A DNA stretch of 64,000 nucleotides, taken from contig NZ_JAJNKB010000004.1 in NCBI RefSeq assembly GCF_021533195.1, forward strand, positions 1 through 64,000, in the 5' to 3' direction. Of this stretch, positions 1 to 9,109 are shown in pieces; the stretch's first letter is position 1; the number at the start of each line of letters is the position of its first letter. The translations under genes were made by a program, and so were the position numbers. The DNA is from Portibacter marinus. GTDB lineage: Bacteria > Bacteroidota > Bacteroidia > Chitinophagales > Saprospiraceae. The notes beneath the pieces are model-generated. The model saw only the letters and a program-made list of their open reading frames with translations, ran no database searches and was not told where the DNA came from.

Positions 1-3000
1 TACCATCCACATCTTCTACCGGATTACCGTTTTCATCCGTCAGACTTACGGTTACTCCTCCGATGCCTTCTTCTCCATCATCCTGTATGCCATCTGCATC
101 GGCATCTAACCATACATAATCTCCGATTGAAGCGACAAAACTGTATCCAGCATCAATGTCATTGTTGACTTGACCAGAAGAGACGACAAAGTTGTCTGTC
201 TTTCCATTTTCATCCGCATCACTATCATGAGTATCATTAGTTTGATCTTTAGGTGATCTAATTGCATTTTCAACTTCTCCGAATACGATGTAATATTCAC
301 CCGCACAAACTTCGAAACGGTATGCGCCCCCATTCTGGGTAACTGTATTAGCAACCTGAGTCTCTTCTGAATTAAAAAGAGTAACTGTGATACCATCTAT
401 TCCTTCATCATCAGCATCTTGAAATCCGTTATTATTTAAATCTTCAAATACGTAATCGCCAATTGTTGCCTTTTCTGCAATGTTTATGTTGACCATTGTA
501 CTTGAAGTACATCCATTTCCATCAGTCACTGTAACACTATATGCTCTTGAGCTTGTGACATTTTCAACTTCTATTGTACTACCGCTACCCAAGTTATCGC
601 TCCATTCAAAAGTATATGAACCATCACCACCTGATCCCTCAGCTGTAAGGGTAACGCTTCCACCACTACAAACAGGATCTGGATCAGCTGATGCGACAAC
701 ACTAGGAACTTCATTGACCACAATGTCAATGGATTTGGAATCAGAGCATCCTTTATCTGTTGTAATATCATAAGTAATAGTATATATACCATTACCAGCT
801 ACAGCCGGGTCAAATAATCCACTATCACTTACACCAATTCCAGAGAATGTTCCACCTGCAGGAGAGGCAATGATTTGTACCGCTTGATCATTTGAGCATA
901 GAGGACCAACAGGTTCAATTGAAACCACTGGATTATCATTAACTACTACAGTTACCTCTGCCACATCGCTACAGCCCACTCCATCTGTTACAGTTACACT
1001 GTATGTAGTTGTTGACACAAGGCTTTGGATGACCACTGATTGTTCAGTGCCAATATCTCCGTTCCACTGATAAGTATAACTTGCATCTCCTCCAGTCGCT
1101 GAAGCCGTTATGGTGACATCTTCCCCCTGACAAATTGAATTAGGTTCAGCGATAGCTTCAGCCACAACATCACATAACTCAAAATCAAAACAAATTGATG
1201 AAGGGAATACAGAATTCGCTGTAGGTTTCGAACCCTCTCCATAGGTTGCATCTTCATAGTGAATAATATAAATTTCATCAACTCCATCAGGGAAATATAT
1301 TTCTCCCATCAGAGATCCTATCCACTCGGCTGAAACCACTCCGTCTTCTATATCCTCTGTATATCCAGTTTCGTATGATACATTACCATTAGTTATAAAA
1401 ACTACCTTCCATTGCTCAAAAAGTTGGGCCGCAGCATTAGATCTGGTACTATATCCATCGTATGAAATCGCTTCAGGAATAGAAATAATCACTGGTCCAC
1501 CAAATTCTGATGGATATAAGGAAGTTGGAATCAAATAAGAAGTTTCCTGAGATTTCAACATAATGTCACCATTGACACTTGTCCCAGAAACCACAATATT
1601 ATTGTTCCATGTAAAATCATCCTCTTCACACATAGGAGGGGTAGGAGGCTGAGGAGCACCCTTGACTTCAGTGACTGCTGAATTCGTACATCCTGTGGTT
1701 TGATCAGTAACTGTAACGGTATAGCTACCAACTTTTGAAGTAGTCGGGTTTTGTTCATTTGAAGTAAAGTTGCCAGGTCCTGTCCAAGCCCACAGCGGAT
1801 CGGTTGCATCTGAATTCGCACTCAGTTGTACTGTGATTTTTTCAGAAGTTAATGGTCCATCATTGTCCGCTGAGATGGATGGTGTAGGATTCACAATGAT
1901 TTCTATTGATGCACTTGTAGTACAATTTCCATTAGAAAATCTATATGTGATGGTATGCTTACCTATTCCTGCAGAAGATGGAGTGAAGAAGCCATTGGCA
2001 TCTACGCCTGTTCCATTATAATTTCCACCTTCTGGACTACCAGCCAGTTGCACACCATCATCTGTGATACAAAATGGGCCCGCTGGATCCAAAGTCACTT
2101 CAGTAATTTCGTTTACAACAACTGTTCCGGACGCTTCAGCTGTACAACCATTTGCATCCGTTACTGTGACAGAGTAAGTCGTCGTATTTTCAGGAGAAAC
2201 AGTAATAAAAGATGATGAAGCACCGGTGCTCCAATGATAATTAAGCGGTTCATTTCCACCCTCAAAGATTGCAGTTATAGTTGCATTTTCACCCGTGCAA
2301 ATTTCATCCCCGTTAACAGTTCCCGCCAAGTCACAAGTAATACAACCATTGCTGGCCGTTGCAACCACTCCACCTATACCAAAAGAATCGCCAGTGTTTG
2401 CAGGCGAACATATTTTTACTTCAGAAACCGTTGCATTACCAGCTACGTTTTCAAGCATCATACTATAAATAGCTGCTTCCACTCCAGCATTTTGCGTAGT
2501 AAAAGTTTCTTCATCAGAAGCTATAATATTTCCGGAACCATCCTTAATTTTTACGGAAATCATTACTGATCTCGAATTATCTTTTTCGTGAATCGGAACC
2601 TGTATTTTGATATCTCTAGGCAAGTCGCTTGCTCCAAGCATCAAATTACTAGTGATGCATTCAGATGTCGATGAACCTCCAGCATCAAGTTCTATATCGT
2701 AGGCTTTCAGCGAAGAAGTAGCATTAGGCTCATTTCGTTCCACAAATAAAGCCAATGAAGTGGCTTCACACCCATTCTCATTAGTAACACAAACCTGGGA
2801 AGCACTACCATTGTATATGTAACGATACAACTTTTCAGGCACACCACTGTTCGGAGATTGTGTTACAGATATTCCCTGAACATTGACTTCATTACCGCCA
2901 AAAGACAAGGTAATGAAATCAGGGAACACACCATTATTGCAATCTGTTCTTTCTATCCATACAGACGCAATAATACGATTGACATTTCCCGAATTGCTTA

Positions 3001-5080
3001 TGCTAGCGCAACTTGAAGCTCCACCTTGCAGTCCTTTTATACTACTTTCAAACGCTAGGTCAGATCCACAGTCATTAAAAACGTCAATATCCTCAGGGTC
3101 TTCACAACTTTTTACCTCTACTTTTATTTCTGCCGATCCTTCACAACCGTTTTCTGAATAGGTATAAGTTACCACTTTGTTTCCTACAGAAGAAGGAGTA
3201 AACAAACCAGATGAGTTGACGCTTTGTCCAGAAAATGTCCCTCCTGATGGTGAAGCAGACAATTGTACTGCACTTCCACCAACACAGAGAGCACTTACCT
3301 CATCTATTGTTACGTGAGGTGCAATATTAACTGTCACGTGAACATCGTCTGAATCTTGACAACCTCCCTTCTTAACAGTGACTAGATAAGTGGCTGATTC
3401 CGTAGGGGTGAATGTATATATCCTATTCGTTGAAAGTATGGAGGAACCTCCTTGTTTTCGCCATTCATAGCTAGCACCCGAGACAGCCGAAGCAGTTAAA
3501 GATATCATTTCTTCTTCACAAACCGCTTGATCAACCCCTGCCTCCGCGGTGAATACATTGTTAATGATGTTGATTGCATCTGTTGATTGACATCCGTTAC
3601 AATCTGTGACGATTACACTGTAAGTTCCTGGCTCATCAATCGTAACTGTAGAGTTTGTGTTTGAACCCACTATTCCGGGTCCAGACCAGGAGTAAGCTAC
3701 TGAATTGTCCAGCGATCCTTCAGTTTGAACACGTACGTAATCTACTCTGAACGCACACTTTCCATTATCACTTATCTTAGCATAACGCGTTGAATGTGGT
3801 ATCGTATAGCAAAATTCTTGATAACTGGTATTACCGAAAGTCTCACTCGATTTAATGGAATTTTGACTATTTGTATTTACATTCCAGATCTGTATTTTCG
3901 CGTCCGAATGTGTTGATGATGTATTAGAACAATGCTCTAATTTCATGTTCACGCAAATTTGGGTACCAGCCGGGTAGGTTTGACCAAAGTCAATCTCCAC
4001 AAACGATGTTCCTTCTCCAGATCTAGTCCAAAGTTTAGCACCATATGATTGACCGCAGTATGCAGCGTCTGAAGGGTTTTCAACCCATCCTCCATGAGCA
4101 TACAAGGTGTGGTTACAATCTGATATTCCTTGAGTACCACAGGAAGAAGCGTTAGATATATCTGCCTGCAGTACAATTTGATCTCCAGAACAAAGAGAGG
4201 TATTGTCTTCTGGAATATGAACACTTACTCCATCTGTGTTAAGTTCTATAGTCACTACATTAGATTCTCCGGTGTACTCTTCACATCCCTCTCTTCGTGA
4301 ACATCGTATATAACAAGTCGATTCAGTAAGATTTCCAGGATCATAGGACGCGCCACTTGCACCACTGATGATTGTCCAATTGGGATCGTTAATTGATTCA
4401 GGCGGATTACAAGTCACCGTGCTTTTCATCCATAGGTATTCAATATTACCACTTCCTCCAGAAGGATTGGAAACACTTTGAATTACATCAGGATCATAGC
4501 TTGAACCACAAACTGACTGATCAGTGCCGATCGTACCTCCACTGCTGATATTATTACAAAGTGTTAGACAAAAGGCGTCAGAATAAAAGGTGCCAGCTAA
4601 AGTAATAAGAGCATATGCTTCAACATAAGCTGTTCCTGAAGGAGCAGTCTTAGCCAGTGTATACTCTTGAAAGTTTGCAGATGTCACATCATTCCAGTAG
4701 TCAGCAATAATCTCATGCGAGCTGTTTAAAAATCGAATACCAAGATTTCCATTGCCTGTGGAAGATTTTCCATAGGCAGAAAACTCGTAATACTGACCAG
4801 GAGAGGCAGATTTCTTCTGAAATATGCCCGCTAATCCGCTGTTGTTGTTCATTCCAACAGCTAAATCTCCACTGTACACATTCGAACTCGTTCGCCACAC
4901 GTTACCGGTCACATGCCATGCATCTTTGATATCATCTGATTCCAGATCACCATCATTGATGACATTGTTTGGACAGCTAAAATTTAGGTATTCTGAATCA
5001 GAAGCTTGCAGATTTCCAATAAAAATACATACGCAAAATAGCGTATAGGTTAAGAGGGTTCCGTTTGTAAAAATCTTCAT
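1..5080 (-). CDS. Giant secreted Ig/PKD-repeat protein with SdrD-type B domains (3' end outside window)
   Basis: An uninterrupted frame runs from an ATG at 5080 to the left edge, giving at least 1693 residues with no stop; the C-terminus is not visible. Residues 1-23 look like a signal peptide. Residues ~30-172 resemble a jelly-roll carbohydrate-binding or discoidin-like module. Then come Cys-containing Ig/PKD-like repeats of two alternating types: one ending in YSVTVTDxNGC (several copies), and one of form VQLxASPxGGTFSG...GLFxP (near 3105-3270, 1890-2060 and 715-890). From residue ~1530 there are two SdrD B-like repeats (IGDYVFEDLNNNGFQD, IGDYVWLDADADGIQD) with Asp-rich calcium-binding style loops. 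Known for the family: large Bacteroidota surface adhesins exported by T9SS. The sorting domain would lie off-window, so the export route is inference. Residues ~690-915 match the N-terminal half of the cargo protein at 18936-20195. Confidence 0.9.
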   Translation of the reverse strand, partial: MKIFTNGTLLTYTLFCVCIFIGNLQASDSEYLNFSCPNNVINDGDLESDDIKDAWHVTGNVWRTSSNVYSGDLAVGMNNNSGLAGIFQKKSASPGQYYEFSAYGKSSTGNGNLGIRFLNSSHEIIADYWNDVTSANFQEYTLAKTAPSGTAYVEAYALITLAGTFYSDAFCLTLCNNISSGGTIGTDQSVCGSSYDPDVIQSVSNPSGGSGNIEYLWMKSTVTCNPPESINDPNWTIISGASGASYDPGNLTESTCYIRCSRREGCEEYTGESNVVTIELNTDGVSVHIPEDNTSLCSGDQIVLQADISNASSCGTQGISDCNHTLYAHGGWVENPSDAAYCGQSYGAKLWTRSGEGTSFVEIDFGQTYPAGTQICVNMKLEHCSNTSSTHSDAKIQIWNVNTNSQNSIKSSETFGNTSYQEFCYTIPHSTRYAKISDNGKCAFRVDYVRVQTEGSLDNSVAYSWSGPGIVGSNTNSTVTIDEPGTYSVIVTDCNGCQSTDAINIINNVFTAEAGVDQAVCEEEMISLTASAVSGASYEWRKQGGSSILSTNRIYTFTPTESATYLVTVKKGGCQDSDDVHVTVNIAPHVTIDEVSALCVGGSAVQLSASPSGGTFSGQSVNSSGLFTPSSVGNKVVTYTYSENGCEGSAEIKVEVKSCEDPEDIDVFNDCGSDLAFESSIKGLQGGASSCASISNSGNVNRIIASVWIERTDCNNGVFPDFITLSFGGNEVNVQGISVTQSPNSGVPEKLYRYIYNGSASQVCVTNENGCEATSLALFVERNEPNATSSLKAYDIELDAGGSSTSECITSNLMLGASDLPRDIKIQVPIHEKDNSRSVMISVKIKDGSGNIIASDEETFTTQNAGVEAAIYSMMLENVAGNATVSEVKICSPANTGDSFGIGGVVATASNGCITCDLAGTVNGDEICTGENATITAIFEGGNEPLNYHWSTGASSSFITVSPENTTTYSVTVTDANGCTAEASGTVVVNEITEVTLDPAGPFCITDDGVQLAGSPEGGNYNGTGVDANGFFTPSSAGIGKHTITYRFSNGNCTTSASIEIIVNPTPSISADNDGPLTSEKITVQLSANSDATDPLWAWTGPGNFTSNEQNPTTSKVGSYTVTVTDQTTGCTNSAVTEVKGAPQPPTPPMCEEDDFTWNNNIVVSGTSVNGDIMLKSQETSYLIPTSLYPSEFGGPVIISIPEAISYDGYSTRSNAAAQLFEQWKVVFITNGNVSYETGYTEDIEDGVVSAEWIGSLMGEIYFPDGVDEIYIIHYEDATYGEGSKPTANSVFPSSICFDFELCDVVAEAIAEPNSICQGEDVTITASATGGDASYTYQWNGDIGTEQSVVIQSLVSTTTYSVTVTDGVGCSDVAEVTVVVNDNPVVSIEPVGPLCSNDQAVQIIASPAGGTFSGIGVSDSGLFDPAVAGNGIYTITYDITTDKGCSDSKSIDIVVNEVPSVVASADPDPVCSGGSVTLTAEGSGGDGSYTFEWSDNLGSGSTIEVENVTSSRAYSVTVTDGNGCTSSTMVNINIAEKATIGDYVFEDLNNNGFQDADDEGIDGITVTLFNSEETQVANTVTQNGGAYRFEVCAGEYYIVFGEVENAIRSPKDQTNDTHDSDADENGKTDNFVVSSGQVNNDIDAGYSFVASIGDYVWLDADADGIQDDGEEGIGGVTVSLTDENGNPVEDVDG

Positions 5081-5290
5081 AGAAAAAGGGTTGAGTGTGT
5101 TTGGTCGATGACTCGACTAAAAAAGTGTTTTAAGATATAGAAATACCTAGCCACAACCGAATGAGGGTACTCATTGGTTTTCGCTAAGCCAATAAATTCA
5201 GTAAAGGAAAAACAAACAGGCACTTTGTTTACAAGAAGGGATCTTATATCATGGTGTCTAATCAAGAATATGTATCTTCTCAGATCCAAA

Positions 5291-5381
5291 GGTGTTTTGT
5301 TTTAGGATATCGGCAAAACACCATTCAACAAACCAACCAATCCAATGAGGACAGGATGGCAATTAGGTAAAAGGCGTTTTG
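5291..5381 (-). promoter_or_regulatory. Possible alternative-hairpin leader element
   Basis: Read on the minus strand (the giant gene's transcript), GGTGTTTTG at 5322-5314 can pair perfectly with CAAAACACC at 5299-5291 (14-nt loop). It can also pair with CAAAACGCC at 5381-5373, using one G-U pair. The two pairings exclude each other. This is seen directly in the sequence; a regulatory role is inference. Confidence 0.35.
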
Positions 5382-5414
5382 TCTAAAAAAGGTTTTAACT
5401 AGCACAAAAATGTA

Positions 5415-5422
5415 CAAAACTA
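5415..5422 (-). promoter_or_regulatory. Putative -7 box for the giant gene
   Basis: On the minus strand the sequence is TAGTTTTG, an exact TAnnTTTG match and identical to the -7 box of the gene at 37438-42537. The -33 region is weak (TTTT about 18 nt upstream). If used, the leader would be about 330 nt. Confidence 0.3.
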
Positions 5423-5642
5423 TAACTAATGTCAGGAATAAAAAGGGGAATGACAAGCACTTTACAGAAATGATTGTTCACGGAAATCCAAAATTTTTTC
5501 ACAAATAACTGTTGTATATGCTATTTTTTGCACATTTAAATCCGAATCCCCATTTGCAAATCTGAATAACAATGAATTATATAAATAACTAAGTTTTAAT
5601 GTGTAAAGGAATGGCAAAATGTTAAAGTTTTGATTACTTGCT

Positions 5643-6731
5643 TCATTTATCCGCTAAGACATTTTGATATACCATTAAAACGTCACTTATAAGGCGCTCT
5701 GGTGCAAACAATCGCCTCACCTTTTTTACTTTTTCAAATGTTAATCTAAGGTCAGAATCACAATTTTCCTGGATAGCAGAAAGGATCTGTTCTACAGATT
5801 CTGGATCAACTAGTGTTGCTAATCCAGCAGCTGCCTCGGGAATAGAGGATTTATTACTGGCAATGACAGGGGTGCCACATAGCAAAGACTCGACAACTGG
5901 TATGCCAAAGCCCTCATATAAGGATGGATATATTGTAAATTTTGCGGACTGATATAACTTCATCAATTGAAAGTCGTCTACTCCTTTAAGCCATTGAAAA
6001 TGATCAGTCACACCTCGACTAGCAGCCAGTTTTTTTAAAGTATTTTCTTGATTGCCTCCCGGGCTTACGACCTTTATTATTGGTCTAGAACCTTTTTTCA
6101 TCAGCGCTATTGCCTCTATAACGATACTAAGGTTTTTTCTCTTTGTTAATGAACCTACGAATAAACCATAATTATCTCTTACCTTGCCTATCTCGATATT
6201 TTCATAGAATATTTCGGAACAAGGCTGATAAACCGTGCTGATTTTCTCGGGACGGATATTGAAAAAATGCACAATGTCATTCTTTGTAGCTTTTGACACT
6301 GCAATGATGTGGCTGGCATCTTTACAAGCCCTTTTGACTTTCTCCTTGTAAATCATACGATCGATCATGGGAAAAAACTCAGGATGCTTCATAAAGATAA
6401 GATCATGTATGGTCACTATCGATTTTACGGAATCGATTTTTCCTACGCCGTGGGGCAATTCATTAGATAGGCCATGATAAATGTCAGGTTTGATCTGTCT
6501 TAAATCTTTAGACATGCCAAAGACTCTCCACCAAGGCCCATTGTTTCCTACTCTCACTTGATACGGTTCATCAAGAAATTCGGCGTAGGAAGTTCCTTCC
6601 ACCCGAGGAGTCAATAATATCAAATCGTAATTTGGATGAAATTTTGCTAAGCCTTTAATCAACGACCTTGAATAATTCCCCAGCCCCGTCGAATTGTAGA
6701 ACAGTCTTTTCGCGTCAAAGGCAAACTTCAT
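5643..6731 (-). CDS. Glycosyltransferase family 4 (GT-B fold)
   Basis: 362 residues with an ATG start. The N-terminus (FDAKRLFYNSTGLGNYSRSL) is the GT4 acceptor-side Rossmann half with the glycine-rich loop seen in mannosyltransferase-like enzymes. The C-terminal half carries the donor-binding signature EGFGIPVVESLLCGTPVIAS around residues 269-288, including the E-x7-E arrangement, and GLFVGSLTKRKNL around residue 190. It probably transfers a nucleotide-activated sugar in the cytoplasm to a surface glycan; the substrate cannot be read from sequence. It lies 78 bp downstream of the EF-G-like gene on the same strand and may be co-transcribed with it. No membrane segment or signal peptide is apparent. 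Confidence 0.88.
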   Translation of the reverse strand: MKFAFDAKRLFYNSTGLGNYSRSLIKGLAKFHPNYDLILLTPRVEGTSYAEFLDEPYQVRVGNNGPWWRVFGMSKDLRQIKPDIYHGLSNELPHGVGKIDSVKSIVTIHDLIFMKHPEFFPMIDRMIYKEKVKRACKDASHIIAVSKATKNDIVHFFNIRPEKISTVYQPCSEIFYENIEIGKVRDNYGLFVGSLTKRKNLSIVIEAIALMKKGSRPIIKVVSPGGNQENTLKKLAASRGVTDHFQWLKGVDDFQLMKLYQSAKFTIYPSLYEGFGIPVVESLLCGTPVIASNKSSIPEAAAGLATLVDPESVEQILSAIQENCDSDLRLTFEKVKKVRRLFAPERLISDVLMVYQNVLADK

Positions 6732-6809
6732 CTGAATATTTTGTTACAAAAATAAAAGAGGACGCAAGAAACCTCTTACATCCTCTCATAAATCTACAAA
6801 ATAGGTTTT

Positions 6810-8936
6810 CTACGCTGTCTCCAACTCTGACTTGTAAGCCATCACCAGTTCCTTTTGTATTTCGTGAGGTACTGGAGCATATTCAGCGAAAGACCGGGTG
6901 AACTTAGCTCGGCCTTGTGTAATTGATCTTAAGCTACTTGAATATTTATACAATTCTGCCAGTGGTACTTTGGCCATTATTTTCTGATAATGCCCTTCTG
7001 TGTCCATGCCCTGTATAATGGCTCTTCGTGTCTGCAAATCGCTCATTACGTCGCCCATCACCGTATCGGAGCATAAAATTTCTAAATCATAAATGGGTTC
7101 AAGCAATTGAGGACTTGCGTTCTCAAAATTCTTCTTAAATACCATTGTAGAAGCAATCATAAAAGCCATATCATTAGAATCAACGGCATGCATTTTCCCA
7201 TCGTAGATACAAACCCTGATGTCCTGGCAGTAGGAACCTGTTAATGGTCCTTCTTCCATTTTCGACATCACGCCCTTTTTAATGGCGTTAGAGTACTTTG
7301 AATCAATAGATCCACCTACAATGCACCAGTAAAAAGCCAGTGTACCTCCCCAAGGTAATTCTTCAATCTCTTTACTTCTTACATTGAGTCCATCTGGCTC
7401 TGGCATGCCTTCGTAATAAGGTTCGATTCTCATGTGAACCTCACCGAATTGACCAGATCCCCCTGACTGTTTTTTATGCCGATAAGAATCCTGGGCCATT
7501 TTCTGTATCGTTTCCCTATATGGAATCTTTGGTCTTTCGAACTCCATTGTAATACCATTCACCTTCTCTATTCGGTATTTGATGATATCCATGTGCAATT
7601 GGCCCTGGGCATGCAGGATGGTTTGTTTTAATTGACGAGATTGCTCGATAATTAAAGTAGGATCTTCTTCTTCAATGGTATGTAAAGCTTTCATTAACTT
7701 TTCCATGTCATTCTTTCCAGGAGGCTTAATTGCAGCTCTTATTCTAGGACTAGGAAAATCAATCTTCTCAATGATATCTTCATTGCCTTTATTGGTCAAG
7801 GTATCATTAGAATGCGTATCCTTAAGTTTAACAGTCATGCCCAAATCACCTGCTCTCAATTCATTGACATTGTCACGTATTTTTCCATTACTGACCGATA
7901 TCTGACTGATTCTTTCTGATGTTCTATTCTCATTATTGACAAACTCATCACCAGGTTTTATAATACCGGAGTAAACTTTAAAATAGGATACCATCCCCAC
8001 CTGAGGTTCTGATAATGTCTTATAAATAAATACAGTTGGATCTCCAGACGAATTACATTCAAGTACTCCGCCGCCTTCTAATCGAGCTGGTGGGCGATCT
8101 GCTGGTGATGGGCAAATGTCATTGATAAATCCCATGATTCTTCCCGAACCTTTGTTCATCAGTGCTGAACAACAAAATACCGGAAAAATCTCCTGATTGG
8201 CCAAGGCAATTCTAAGTCCTGAAGCAAGTTCATCTTCATTTAACGTACCTACTTCAAAATATCTTTCCATTAAAGTTTCGTCGTTTTCGGCAGCCGCTTC
8301 CACTAACGCATTATGCATTTCTTTGGCTTTAGCCAATTCACTGTCTGGTATAGGTTGCTTTTCTGGCTTCCCTCCACCAACAGGAAAAACATACATGACC
8401 ATTCTCAATGCATCAATGATGGAATCGAAACCATATCCTTGATTCAAAGGATATTGAAATGGAATTACATTTGTTCCAAATCGATTGATGGCTTGCTCAA
8501 GTGTTGCGTCAAAATCAGACTTTTCATGATCAATTTGGTTGACTACAAAAATGGTGGGGGTATTCATTTTCAATGTGTACTCCCACAAAATTTCTGTTCC
8601 TACCTCTACTCCTGCAGCAGCATTAAGCATCATGACACTGGTATCTGCCACCTTCAAGGAGGAAATAACTTCCCCTACGAAATCATCGAGTCCTGGTGTG
8701 TCAATAATGTTTATCTTTGAATCCTTCCACTTTGCATGCATCAAAGTACTAAATATAGAATTCCCTTTCTCTTTTTCGATGTTCGTGTAATCAGACACTG
8801 TGCTTCCTGCCTCAATAGTTCCTCTTCTTGGTATTTCCTTTGCTTCAAATAACATGGTCTCAGCAAAGGTGGTTTTTCCACATCCGGAATGTCCCAAAAG
8901 GGCAACATTCCTTATATTTTTTGATTCAAACGACAT
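6810..8936 (-). CDS. Elongation factor G-like translational GTPase (EF-G2 type)
   Basis: 708 residues, full EF-G length. The G domain has G1 GHSGCGKTT (residue ~15), a switch I remnant EKEKGNS, G3 DTPGLDDF, G4 NQID and a CSAL-like G5. EF-G domains II-V follow, including the domain IV stretch with GGSGQFGEVHMRI. In canonical EF-G, G3 reads DTPGHVDF and its His helps activate GTP hydrolysis; here Leu replaces it. G1 also starts with GHSG, not AHVDAG. Both changes are known for the EF-G2/FusA2-like subfamily, whose role in translation is poorly defined, so this is unlikely to be the main translocase. It sits apart from ribosomal genes. Confidence 0.9.
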   Translation of the reverse strand: MSFESKNIRNVALLGHSGCGKTTFAETMLFEAKEIPRRGTIEAGSTVSDYTNIEKEKGNSIFSTLMHAKWKDSKINIIDTPGLDDFVGEVISSLKVADTSVMMLNAAAGVEVGTEILWEYTLKMNTPTIFVVNQIDHEKSDFDATLEQAINRFGTNVIPFQYPLNQGYGFDSIIDALRMVMYVFPVGGGKPEKQPIPDSELAKAKEMHNALVEAAAENDETLMERYFEVGTLNEDELASGLRIALANQEIFPVFCCSALMNKGSGRIMGFINDICPSPADRPPARLEGGGVLECNSSGDPTVFIYKTLSEPQVGMVSYFKVYSGIIKPGDEFVNNENRTSERISQISVSNGKIRDNVNELRAGDLGMTVKLKDTHSNDTLTNKGNEDIIEKIDFPSPRIRAAIKPPGKNDMEKLMKALHTIEEEDPTLIIEQSRQLKQTILHAQGQLHMDIIKYRIEKVNGITMEFERPKIPYRETIQKMAQDSYRHKKQSGGSGQFGEVHMRIEPYYEGMPEPDGLNVRSKEIEELPWGGTLAFYWCIVGGSIDSKYSNAIKKGVMSKMEEGPLTGSYCQDIRVCIYDGKMHAVDSNDMAFMIASTMVFKKNFENASPQLLEPIYDLEILCSDTVMGDVMSDLQTRRAIIQGMDTEGHYQKIMAKVPLAELYKYSSSLRSITQGRAKFTRSFAEYAPVPHEIQKELVMAYKSELETA

Positions 8937-9109
8937 AATGAAGTATTTAATATTTTAGAAAAAAGAGTTATCAGAAAATTTAATTCTGGCATTCAATTTA
9001 ATCAAATACTATTATTAATCATAAGCTTCACGGAACAAAATGATAAGCTCAAATAACTTTGTTTTGCATAATAAAATGTCGTAATATTTAATCCGCTGAA
9101 AAATAACTA

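Larger units (their letters stand above)
5081..5642. other. 562-bp intergenic region, probable long leader of the giant gene
   Basis: No convincing gene is present; short frames here lack domain-like composition. The stretch holds a -7-like box at 5415-5422 for the giant gene and three related 9-mers able to form alternative hairpins (5291-5299, 5314-5322, 5373-5381). No clear terminator is seen for the glycosyltransferase gene that ends at 5643. Confidence 0.6.

Noticed and set aside
480-2569. Several short plus-strand frames in the first 5 kb
   Set aside because: The minus strand carries one continuous frame with repeated domains over the whole region; the plus-strand frames are by-products.
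715-3270. Regularly repeated segments in the first 5 kb, considered as a repeat array or CRISPR
   Set aside because: Repeats are protein-level Ig-type domains of varying length with poor DNA identity, not short identical repeats with unique spacers.
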